Part shown: piece by piece, positions 1-6,422 of the stretch
Layout of the letters: each line of letters opens with the position of its first letter
How positions within the stretch are numbered: the stretch's first letter is position 1
NCBI GenBank assembly: GCA_021205225.1
Contig: JAJPXX010000044.1
Span: forward strand, 1-43,116
Direction: 5' to 3'
Length of the DNA: 43,116 bases
Source of the DNA: Lachnospiraceae bacterium
GTDB taxonomy: Bacteria > Bacillota > Clostridia > Lachnospirales > Lachnospiraceae
Notes under the pieces: model-generated
What the model saw: only the letters and a program-made list of their open reading frames with translations
What the model was told of the DNA's origin: nothing
The model's database searches: none
Made by a program: the position numbers and the translations under genes

Positions 1-1197
1 GGCGTGCTGCTGGTAGAGGATGCAATGTCGGAGACAGAAACTGAGTCAGAAGCGGATACGGAAGCAGGTACCGAGACAGAAACCGAAGCGGAGACCGAAA
101 CAGAAACCGAGGCGAAGGCTGAGACAGAAACCGAAGCTGAGACTGAGACAAAAATTGAAGCGGAAACTGAGACAGAAACCGAAGCGGAAACCGAGGCCGA
201 AACGTTTGTAACCAGTGAAAACGCAACGATTTCAGTAACGAAGAAGCTGACATACGATGGCTACGGGCTGATTGCGAAAGATGAAACATTCTACGTAGCC
301 CTGTATGCGGATGAAGACTGTACAGAGCGGATTTCAGAGGTGAAAGAGCTGCATTATGCGAATGCTTCTGCGACAACCGCGACCTTCACGGGCCTTGACC
401 TTGGGAGAACATATTATATTGCTGAGTGTGATCAGGATGGCACAAGGATCCTTTCAGGGGCGCTGGCGGACGGAACACTGTATTTCGTGGACTTCAGCGA
501 AGGAAATGAAGTTGTTGTGGAAGAGGAAGACGGCAGTGTGACAAAATACTTCGAGAACCAGTATATGTCGATCCCGAACGGAGGCTATTTCCTGGAAGCG
601 GAACTGATGCTCACAAAGAAGCTGGTGAGCGCAGACGGAACGGCGTTAAACAGTGACGCGGTATTCTACGCAGGCATTTTTACAGATGCTTCGTGTACAG
701 AGCTTTCAAACATTGTGAGCCAGAATATCGTAGTTCTGGATATGGGCGGAAGCTCTGAGGTAAGCGTCCTGGTAACTGCCGGCATCGCGGATGGCGATAC
801 GGTAACGCTTTATGTGGCCGAGGTAGATGCGGACGGCGTGCCGGTTGAAAGTGGCGAAGACTTCCTGTATGAGGTAAACATAGACGGATCTGAGGTAGTG
901 CTGGATACAGGAGAGCATATAGTTTCATCTGTGACAATTACGAACCAGGAAATTGAAGTAGTAGAGGTGGAAAGTGAAATAACAACGGAATTTGAGACAC
1001 AGGCAGAGTCTGAGACACAGACGGAATCGGGAACACAGGCAAAATCGGAGACACAGGCAGAGTCTGAGACACAGACAGAATCTGCATCTGTTAAGACCGG
1101 TGATGACACGCCGATTGGCATGTACTTTAACCTGTTCCTGGCGGCGTTCGGTATCCTGCTGGCAGGCAGCGGTTATCGAAAGAGACGCAAATACTGA
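1..1197 (+). CDS. Sortase-anchored surface protein with Glu/Thr repeats, 3' part
   Basis: This is the C-terminal part of an exported cell-wall protein; the reading frame is open to the window edge, so the GTG at 4 is probably not the true start. Counting from that codon, residues about 9-67 are a Glu/Thr/Ala tract (ETETEAE-like). Two related beta-rich modules follow (about 68-165 and 200-315), each opening with a V/L-TKKL lysine strand typical of Cna-B/pilin isopeptide domains. A second E/T/Q/S-rich tract covers about 322-361. The C-terminus has KTGDD (364-368), a hydrophobic segment and RKRRKY, a class of sorting signal common in Clostridia with KTG in place of LPXTG. The expected role is a surface stalk or adhesin covalently attached by sortase. 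The ligand is unknown and no sortase gene is in the window. A bidirectional terminator follows. Confidence 0.8.
   Translation, partial: GVLLVEDAMSETETESEADTEAGTETETEAETETETEAKAETETEAETETKIEAETETETEAETEAETFVTSENATISVTKKLTYDGYGLIAKDETFYVALYADEDCTERISEVKELHYANASATTATFTGLDLGRTYYIAECDQDGTRILSGALADGTLYFVDFSEGNEVVVEEEDGSVTKYFENQYMSIPNGGYFLEAELMLTKKLVSADGTALNSDAVFYAGIFTDASCTELSNIVSQNIVVLDMGGSSEVSVLVTAGIADGDTVTLYVAEVDADGVPVESGEDFLYEVNIDGSEVVLDTGEHIVSSVTITNQEIEVVEVESEITTEFETQAESETQTESGTQAKSETQAESETQTESASVKTGDDTPIGMYFNLFLAAFGILLAGSGYRKRRKY
25..205 (+). repeat. In-gene Glu/Thr codon repeats
   Basis: Degenerate 6-18-base tandem units built on GAGACAGAAACCGAAGCG encode alternating Glu-Thr/Ala residues at the N-terminal side of the surface protein. 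Such tracts usually act as an extended spacer and can change length by slippage. The unit is coding and irregular, and there are no spacers, so it is not a CRISPR array. Confidence 0.75.
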
Positions 1198-1216
1198 CAA
1201 CAAAACAGCGTTTAAG

Positions 1217-1246
1217 AAAGCCTCCCCGGTCATTGGGGAGGCTTTT
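1217..1246. terminator. Bidirectional intrinsic terminator
   Basis: AAAGCCTCCCC (1217-1227) pairs with GGGGAGGCTTT (1235-1245) around a 7-base loop. T-rich sequence lies on both sides, so it can end the surface-protein gene on + and the convergent ATPase gene on -. Confidence 0.85.
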
Positions 1247-1260
1247 CGGATTTTACAGGC

Positions 1261-2853
1261 TTACACTTTTTCAATAACACAACTGTGTTTTTTCGCTGAA
1301 GATCCTTTTGAATTCCTGTCATAATTGATTCCCACCAGGAGAAGATTGCCGGAATAATCTTTCAGCGCCCCGTCATAACGGTTCTCATGGATTTGACGGA
1401 TGGCGGTATCGGCATCTTTGTCATATTTCAATTCTACGATCATGGCTGGTTTATCTGTATCTTTCCGAGGGAGAAAGGCGTAATCAGCAAAGCCTTTCCT
1501 CGCGGGTAATTCGCGGATCAGCATATAATAATTTCTGGCTGTATAATAGGCAATGTAAATCGCACAGGCCAGAGAATTTTCATCATTGTACGTCAGTGCC
1601 GATGAGCATTCTTCATGGCTCAGCTCCAGTGAATGAGAAACAGCGTCGCCATCCAGATGAATCGTGGCATTCAAAAGTGCTTCCGCCTGCCGAATCGCCT
1701 GGTCGACCTGTGTCCATTTCCCGCCCTTTACGGAGGCCTGGAATATCTCGGAGACTTCCCGGTTTGGAATGTAAGCTTCTTTTTTGCTTTCGTCGTATGC
1801 CAGATACCCCAGATGAATCAGCAGCGTGAGGATGTCATCCTTTGATTCAAAGGAAGTGATATCGTTTTTAAATGTGTTGATATCGATTTCGGTGCGCTGC
1901 CCTCCCAGCATCAGAACAATGGCATTTTTTAAGCCGTCATAATCTCTGCTGATATAATCCTTCAGGTTTTCAAAAGATTCTGATTTTATCCAGAAATTCT
2001 TCATTTTTCCAGCCTGGAGTGCATTCATTACGGAATTTGGGTTGTACACATGGCGATTGCTGCTAAAGGAATAACCATCGTACCAGGCGCTCATATTGTC
2101 AAAATCCACATGGTATCTGGAACACAGCATTTGAACTTCACTTTCCGTAAAGCCAACGTATTCTTCCAGGCTTCCCGGGTCGGTCATGGTATATTCCTGA
2201 AAATCAGAAACCGCGGATTCTGAGCCATATTTTTTGATTGGCAAAATCCCTGTAATATAGGCCGCCGCAATGGTCGCTTCCGTGGTGTCCTGATTTTTGA
2301 AAAGCGTCCTCAAAAACAGGATATAATCTTTTTGCAGTCTGTGGTCATCCTTGTATTCACGAAACAGAGCGTCCCACTCATCTATAATAAAAACAAATTT
2401 TCCGTTACCTTTGGAAACGATGTCAAACAGGACATCACTCAAATTGTAAGATTCGCTGTCTACACAGTCCGGGAAAGCTTCTTTCAACTCTTTCAACAGG
2501 GCGTTCTGCAGTCGCTTCAGAACCTTCATGCCGCTTTCCTCGGAATCCGTAATAAAACCGGTCACATCAAAGGAAATTACATTATATTTATTTAAATATT
2601 TCTCAAAGCTGTCAGAACCGGATACCTTTAAATCTTCAAAAAGAAAGCGGGAATCACAGGATCTGTCATAATAGGCGCACAGCATACTGGCAGCGAAAGA
2701 CTTGCCAAACCGTCTTGGTCTGCTGAAACATACCAGTGGTTTTGGCTTGTCTATCAGATTATTGATGAATTCGATCAGTCCGGATTTATCGACATAAATG
2801 CCATTTCGGATGGTTTTAAACCTGCCATAACCTGGATTTAAATACTTTCCCAT
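1261..2853 (-). CDS. AAA ATPase-like protein with C-terminal PD-(D/E)XK domain
   Basis: This 530-residue protein belongs to the widespread gut-anaerobe family with an AAA-ATPase-like domain followed by a DUF1703-type PD-(D/E)XK nuclease-like domain. The N-terminus (YVDKSGLIEFI) and the degenerate P-loop SRPRRFGKS (residues 44-52) are characteristic. Walker B is FVFIIDEWDALF (about 153-164). The C-terminal segment contains ADYAFLP and, about 15 residues later, VELK (473-476), matching the D...ExK nuclease core. The start is supported by GGAAGG just upstream and by a promoter at 2906-2934. The cellular role of this family is not established; many copies per genome and proximity to mobile DNA are typical. 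A second, distantly related ATPase-nuclease gene lies divergently next to it. Confidence 0.85.
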   Translation of the reverse strand: MGKYLNPGYGRFKTIRNGIYVDKSGLIEFINNLIDKPKPLVCFSRPRRFGKSFAASMLCAYYDRSCDSRFLFEDLKVSGSDSFEKYLNKYNVISFDVTGFITDSEESGMKVLKRLQNALLKELKEAFPDCVDSESYNLSDVLFDIVSKGNGKFVFIIDEWDALFREYKDDHRLQKDYILFLRTLFKNQDTTEATIAAAYITGILPIKKYGSESAVSDFQEYTMTDPGSLEEYVGFTESEVQMLCSRYHVDFDNMSAWYDGYSFSSNRHVYNPNSVMNALQAGKMKNFWIKSESFENLKDYISRDYDGLKNAIVLMLGGQRTEIDINTFKNDITSFESKDDILTLLIHLGYLAYDESKKEAYIPNREVSEIFQASVKGGKWTQVDQAIRQAEALLNATIHLDGDAVSHSLELSHEECSSALTYNDENSLACAIYIAYYTARNYYMLIRELPARKGFADYAFLPRKDTDKPAMIVELKYDKDADTAIRQIHENRYDGALKDYSGNLLLVGINYDRNSKGSSAKKHSCVIEKV

Positions 2854-2905
2854 GAAGCTACCTTCCTTTTTATGCGAACCGACATGGATACTGTCACATA
2901 ATTGT

Positions 2906-2934
2906 ATTATACTGTTGTCTTCTTATTTTCTCAA
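2906..2934 (-). promoter_or_regulatory. Sigma-A-type promoter of the minus-strand ATPase gene
   Basis: Read on the minus strand, TTGAGA and TATAAT are separated by 17 bases, about 50 bases upstream of the ATG at 2853. The -10 is a perfect match and the -35 has 5 of 6. Confidence 0.65.
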
Positions 2935-3002
2935 CCTTATTTTTTGAGGAAAATTCAGTTGATTCCTGCATAAAAGTATGCCTGGACAAGGAGGTAACCA
3001 AA

Positions 3003-3173
3003 ATGGCAATTGTCAAGTACAAAAACCAGTCAGACGTTACATATGAGTGCAATATAGCATATGCATCTGCGAATAGGGTGATTCTTTTTGCTTTTAGTCT
3101 TTTAAAATTTGATTGCAGCCATAGGCTGCGCTATGTTATACTGCTATTTAGAATACATGAGAGTTTGATATGA
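3003..3173 (+). pseudogene. 56-codon ORF, possible transposase N-terminal scrap
   Basis: An ATG with GGAGG about 8 bases upstream opens a 56-codon frame. Its first 15 residues, MAIVKYKNQSDVTYE, resemble from memory the N-termini of Clostridia transposases that begin MAIVK...GITYVYE. The rest is hydrophobic and unlike a transposase, as expected if only the first ~50 bases survive. It ends at TGA 3171-3173, before the ATPase start at 3227. It could instead be a chance ORF or a leader peptide. The 373-base gap between the ATPase genes holds nothing else beyond two promoters and a small hairpin. Confidence 0.25.
3113..3142 (+). promoter_or_regulatory. Promoter-like site with palindrome in the spacer
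   Basis: TTGCAG and TATACT are 18 bases apart, upstream of the plus-strand ATPase gene. The spacer contains the inverted repeat GCAGCC-ATA-GGCTGC (3115-3129). A dyad between -35 and -10 is a classic repressor or twist-sensitive arrangement. The -35 is weak (4 of 6). Confidence 0.4.
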
Positions 3174-3226
3174 ACGATGAAGACAGAGATACATTGATAA
3201 AAACGGAGCAGAGGAGGTGCTGCCCG

Positions 3227-4810
3227 ATGGCAAAGGTCTTTAATATAAATGGTGCGTGCAGGCCGGAAAAGCATTATATGGTTGATTTGGAGTCTCGCCT
3301 GGAGGAGATTAAAGAAATGGTGGATGACGGGGAGTACTTTTCAATCAACAGAGGAAGGCAGTATGGAAAAACAACTACATTGAGGGCTCTTACACGTTAT
3401 CTGCGAAATGACTATGTAGTGGTGGCTCTGGATTTTCAGACTCTTGGAATGTCGTCATTTGAAAACGAAGAAGCTTTCGTAGGAGCGCTGGCGGGAGAGT
3501 TCCTGGATGCGGTGCCGGAATTTCCGGATGGGATTGAGGAAGAGCTTTTGGATTTTGCAGAGGGAACGGCGAGAATCAGTTCGTTAAATGCGTTTTTCAG
3601 AGTTATAAAGTCATGGTGTGAGGAACTGGATAAAGCGCCGGTGTTGATCATAGATGAAGTAGATACAGCATCAAATAATCAGGTATTCCTGGACTTCCTC
3701 GCGCAGCTGCGTGCGTATTATCTGAAACGACCGGATGCTGCGACTTTTCAGTCTGTGATCCTTGCCGGGGTTTATGATATCAGGAATATCAGGCGTAAGA
3801 TTCGCCCTGGCGAGGAGCATAAGACTAACAGTCCATGGAACATTGCTGCGAAATTCCGGGTGGACATGAGCTTTTCTGAAAAGGAAATCGCTCAGATGCT
3901 GATGGAATACGAAGCAGATTATCATACCGGAATGAGTGTAGAAGAGATTGCGGGGCAGATTTACAGCTATACATCAGGCTACCCGGTACTGGTTTCAGAT
4001 TTGTGTAAGATTCTGGATGAAGATATTTCTGGGCGTGAAGAGTTTCCGGGGAAGAGTGATGCCTGGACGGAAGCCGGGCTGCAGGAGGCGGTGAACGAGC
4101 TTCTTTTTGAAAAGAGCGCATTGTTTGAGTCTCTGATCGGAAAGCTGACGGATTACCCGGAAATGAAAGGAATGATTTATCGCCTTTTGTTCCGGGGCGA
4201 GACAATTGCGTACAGTGCGGATGACCCGGTAGCAGATTTGCTCCTTATGTTCGGATTTGTGAAGGCGGAACGGGCGACGATTCAGATAGCGAACCGGATT
4301 TTTGAGATGCGGCTGTATAATTATTTTCTTACTCTGCCGGAGGTACAGAACGGAGATATCTACAGGCTTGGCTCTCAGGACAGAAATCAGTTTGTGCGGG
4401 ACGGGCGGCTGGATATGGAGCATCTGCTCGAAAAGTTTGTGGAGTATTTTGATGATATTTACGGAGACCGGGAACAAAGGTTTATAGAAGATGATGGACG
4501 GCGGTATTTAATGCTGTTCTTTAAGCCGATTATCAATGGAACCGGTAATTATTATGTCGAAGCGCGAACCAGAAACCAGGAGCGTACCGATCTGATCATT
4601 GATTATCTTGGACATCAATATATCGTAGAACTCAAGATATGGCGGGGCAATGCCTATAATGAAAGGGGAGAAGCACAGCTTCTGGAGTATCTGGACCATT
4701 ACCATTTGAATAAGGGATATATGCTTAGTTTCTGCTTCAACAAAAAGAAAAAGATCGGGATAAAGGAAATTGCGCTTGGCGATAAGACGCTGATAGAGGC
4801 GGTGGTTTAG
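3227..4810 (+). CDS. AAA-like ATPase with C-terminal PD-(D/E)XK domain
   Basis: The ATG at 3227 is chosen over one 19 codons upstream because AGGAGG lies about 10 bases before it; this gives 527 residues. The P-loop is GRQYGKTTT (about 43-51) and Walker B is VLIIDEVD (139-146), as in the AAA-like family related to ORC/Cdc6-type ATPases. After a long alpha-helical middle, the C-terminus shows RTDLIIDY (about 453-460) and VELKIW (about 467-472), the D...ExK pattern of a restriction-endonuclease-like fold. The architecture parallels the divergent gene at 1261-2853, but the two are not close paralogues. The function is unknown; a DNA-linked or toxin/defence role is only inference. The stop is just 8 bases before holA, so the two may be co-transcribed, an odd pairing of an accessory with an essential gene. 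Confidence 0.85.
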   Translation: MAKVFNINGACRPEKHYMVDLESRLEEIKEMVDDGEYFSINRGRQYGKTTTLRALTRYLRNDYVVVALDFQTLGMSSFENEEAFVGALAGEFLDAVPEFPDGIEEELLDFAEGTARISSLNAFFRVIKSWCEELDKAPVLIIDEVDTASNNQVFLDFLAQLRAYYLKRPDAATFQSVILAGVYDIRNIRRKIRPGEEHKTNSPWNIAAKFRVDMSFSEKEIAQMLMEYEADYHTGMSVEEIAGQIYSYTSGYPVLVSDLCKILDEDISGREEFPGKSDAWTEAGLQEAVNELLFEKSALFESLIGKLTDYPEMKGMIYRLLFRGETIAYSADDPVADLLLMFGFVKAERATIQIANRIFEMRLYNYFLTLPEVQNGDIYRLGSQDRNQFVRDGRLDMEHLLEKFVEYFDDIYGDREQRFIEDDGRRYLMLFFKPIINGTGNYYVEARTRNQERTDLIIDYLGHQYIVELKIWRGNAYNERGEAQLLEYLDHYHLNKGYMLSFCFNKKKKIGIKEIALGDKTLIEAVV

Positions 4811-4818
4811 AAAAACCT

Positions 4819-5826
4819 GTGAGAGAAAGACCAGACTATATGAAAACGATAAACGAAGATATTAAAACCGGCCGGTTTCGCCCGGCCTATCTCCTGTACG
4901 GAGAAGAAGCCTATCTGAAGGTTCAGTACAAAAATAAGCTCCGCGCCGCGATTCTGCCGGAGGACGACACGATGAACCTCAGCGTCTATACGGGCAAGGG
5001 GATTGATGTGAAGCAGGTAATTGACCAGGCGGAGACGATGCCTTTTTTCGCGGATCACCGGCTGATTCTGATTGAAGACAGCGGCTTTTTTAAAAATGCG
5101 TCTCCGGAGCTGGCGGAGTATCTGCCGCAGATGCCGCAGGAGACGATTCTGGTTTTTACAGAGAGTGAAGTGGACAAGAGGAGCAGGCTGTTTAAAAAGG
5201 TGAAGGATTGCGGGCGCGTCGTGGAGATGAAGCGGCAGGATGCGCGGACGCTGACGGCCTGGGTGCTGGGCATGGTAAAAAAGGACGGGAAAAAGATTAC
5301 GCAGGACGCGATGTCGCTGTTTCTGCAAAAGACCGGCGACGATATGGAAAATATCGCGCATGAGCTGGAAAAGCTGCTTTCCTATACGATGGACGTGGAC
5401 GCGATTACGTCTGCGGACGTCGAAGCGGTCTGCACGGAGACGGCGGAGAACCGGATCTTTGAGATGATCCGCGCGGTGGCGGAGAAGCAGCAGCGGCAGG
5501 CGCTGAACCTGTATTACGACCTGCTGTCACTGAAAGAGCCGCCAATGCGTATTTTGTTTCTGATCGCACGGCAGTTTAACCAGATGCTGCAGCTAAAGGA
5601 CTTAAGCGAACAGGGCATGGACAGCAATACGGCGGCCTCGAAAGCCGGGCTGGCGCCTTTTATCGCAAAGAAGACGCTCTCGCAGGCGGCGCATTTCTCA
5701 AAGGAGGCGCTTCGGCAGGCGGTGGAGGACTGCGTAGAAGCCGAGGAAGCGGTCAAAACCGGCAGGCTGAACGACCGGCTCGCGGTGGAGCTGCTGATTG
5801 TAAAATTTAGTGAGAAGGCGGCGTAA
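4819..5826 (+). CDS. holA: DNA polymerase III subunit delta
   Basis: HolA is the clamp-loader subunit that opens the beta clamp during replication. The N-terminal signature YLLYGEEAYL and the overall length (335 residues, in the usual 330-345 range) identify it. The middle AAA-like region and the C-terminal helical collar (residues about 210-335, with LLSLKEPPMRILFLIARQF) fit the family. The start is either the GTG at 4819 or the ATG at 4840 (MKTINEDIKTG). The latter matches where many homologues begin, but neither has a strong ribosome site. holA is often followed by rpsT in Firmicutes; here a palindrome and the valS leader follow instead. Confidence 0.93.
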   Translation: MRERPDYMKTINEDIKTGRFRPAYLLYGEEAYLKVQYKNKLRAAILPEDDTMNLSVYTGKGIDVKQVIDQAETMPFFADHRLILIEDSGFFKNASPELAEYLPQMPQETILVFTESEVDKRSRLFKKVKDCGRVVEMKRQDARTLTAWVLGMVKKDGKKITQDAMSLFLQKTGDDMENIAHELEKLLSYTMDVDAITSADVEAVCTETAENRIFEMIRAVAEKQQRQALNLYYDLLSLKEPPMRILFLIARQFNQMLQLKDLSEQGMDSNTAASKAGLAPFIAKKTLSQAAHFSKEALRQAVEDCVEAEEAVKTGRLNDRLAVELLIVKFSEKAA

Positions 5827-5837
5827 ATAATACTCCA

Positions 5838-5859
5838 ATACTTGACATATGACAAGTAT
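5838..5859. promoter_or_regulatory. 22-bp near-perfect palindrome after holA
   Basis: ATACTTG-A-CATATG-A-CAAGTAT is symmetric except for one A/A pair on each side of the central CATATG. It lies 12 bases after the holA stop and about 180 bases before the valS promoter. The size and symmetry suit a dimeric regulator of winged-helix type, but no T tract follows, so it is not a terminator. The remaining gap to 6015 shows only a small hairpin, ACTTTT-GCTG-AAAAGT, near 5912-5927. Confidence 0.4.
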
Positions 5860-6015
5860 GATCTGATAAAGCGGGGAAAGCTTCATCCTGTCAAAGCGGC
5901 AGCGCGAAGTACACTTTTGCTGAAAAGTGAGGTATTGAAACGGAACTGGCAGTAGAAAAAATGCGCATTCTGTTTCTGAACGCGCGTGCGGAAAGAGTTT
6001 TATGAAAAAACTTTC

Positions 6016-6044
6016 TTGACAAACCCCCATCCGTTCGTTAAGAT
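6016..6044 (+). promoter_or_regulatory. Promoter of the valS T-box transcript
   Basis: TTGACA (6016-6021), a 17-base spacer and TAAGAT (6039-6044) precede the leader. Transcription should start near 6051. This is the only strong promoter seen before the terminator at 24808. Confidence 0.8.
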
Positions 6045-6050
6045 AGCAGA

Positions 6051-6371
6051 GAACCAGATAGCTGTGGAGAACACTGATCAGTGACCACAGCCAGGAGAAA
6101 AGTAGGGAGAAAGAGGAGTACGCATCGCGACGCCGGCAGAGAGAAGGGTTCACTGGCTGGAAGACCCTTTGGGATGGACGGATGCGGAACGTGGCTTTTG
6201 AACTGAGTGGCTGAAGCGGATGCGCAGAATCCGTGAGTAGGGCATTCCGGGGCTTCCCGTTACAGGAGATGGAGATACGGATGAGAGTGTGTGCTTTCGT
6301 CCGCAAGAAAAGGTGGTACCGCGAGACATTCGCCCTTTGTATACGCTTGTATGCAGAGGGCGTTTTGTTTT
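6051..6371 (+). ncRNA. T-box leader, valine-type, controlling valS
   Basis: The leader senses uncharged tRNA-Val and lets transcription pass into valS. AGTA (6117-6120) followed by CGCATC pairs with GATGCG (6181-6186), which leads into GAAC (6187-6190); together they form the loop-E specifier bulge. The specifier codon is therefore GTG at 6191-6193, a valine codon. An AGAGA bulge lies at 6138-6142. A later stem pairs CGGATGA (6278-6284) with TCGTCCG (6297-6303). The T-box proper, AAAGGTGGTACCGCG, ends at 6323 and is followed by the terminator hairpin. Class and position agree with the downstream valyl-tRNA synthetase gene. Confidence 0.95.
6331..6371 (+). terminator. T-box terminator hairpin
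   Basis: CGCCCTTTGTATAC pairs with GTATGCAGAGGGCG around GCTT, followed by TTTTGTTTT. Its 5' strand lies directly after the T-box sequence, which would pair with the tRNA acceptor end to form the competing antiterminator. Confidence 0.9.
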
Positions 6372-6387
6372 AACAGTTCAGAACAGC
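6370..6387 (+). repeat. Solitary end of the GTAAC-type repeat family
   Basis: TAACAGTTCAGAACAGC (6371-6387) is identical over 17 bases to the reverse complement of the right end of the repeat at 42419-42586. It lies between the T-box terminator and the valS ribosome site, with no matching second end nearby. It may be a relic of an insertion. A shorter match in a coding region (20099) shows part of this motif can arise by chance. Confidence 0.45.
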
Positions 6388-6422
6388 TTTTTTTTACCAA
6401 CCGCAGAAGCAAGGAGGAGACT

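Noticed and set aside
1..4810. Prophage or conjugative island at the left side
   Set aside because: No integrase, attachment repeat, structural or transfer gene is visible; only accessory ATPase-nuclease genes and a surface protein.
6291..6422. Upstream extension of valS into the T-box
   Set aside because: The stretch is the T-box, terminator and ribosome site; translation begins at the ATG at 6423 after AAGGAGGA.
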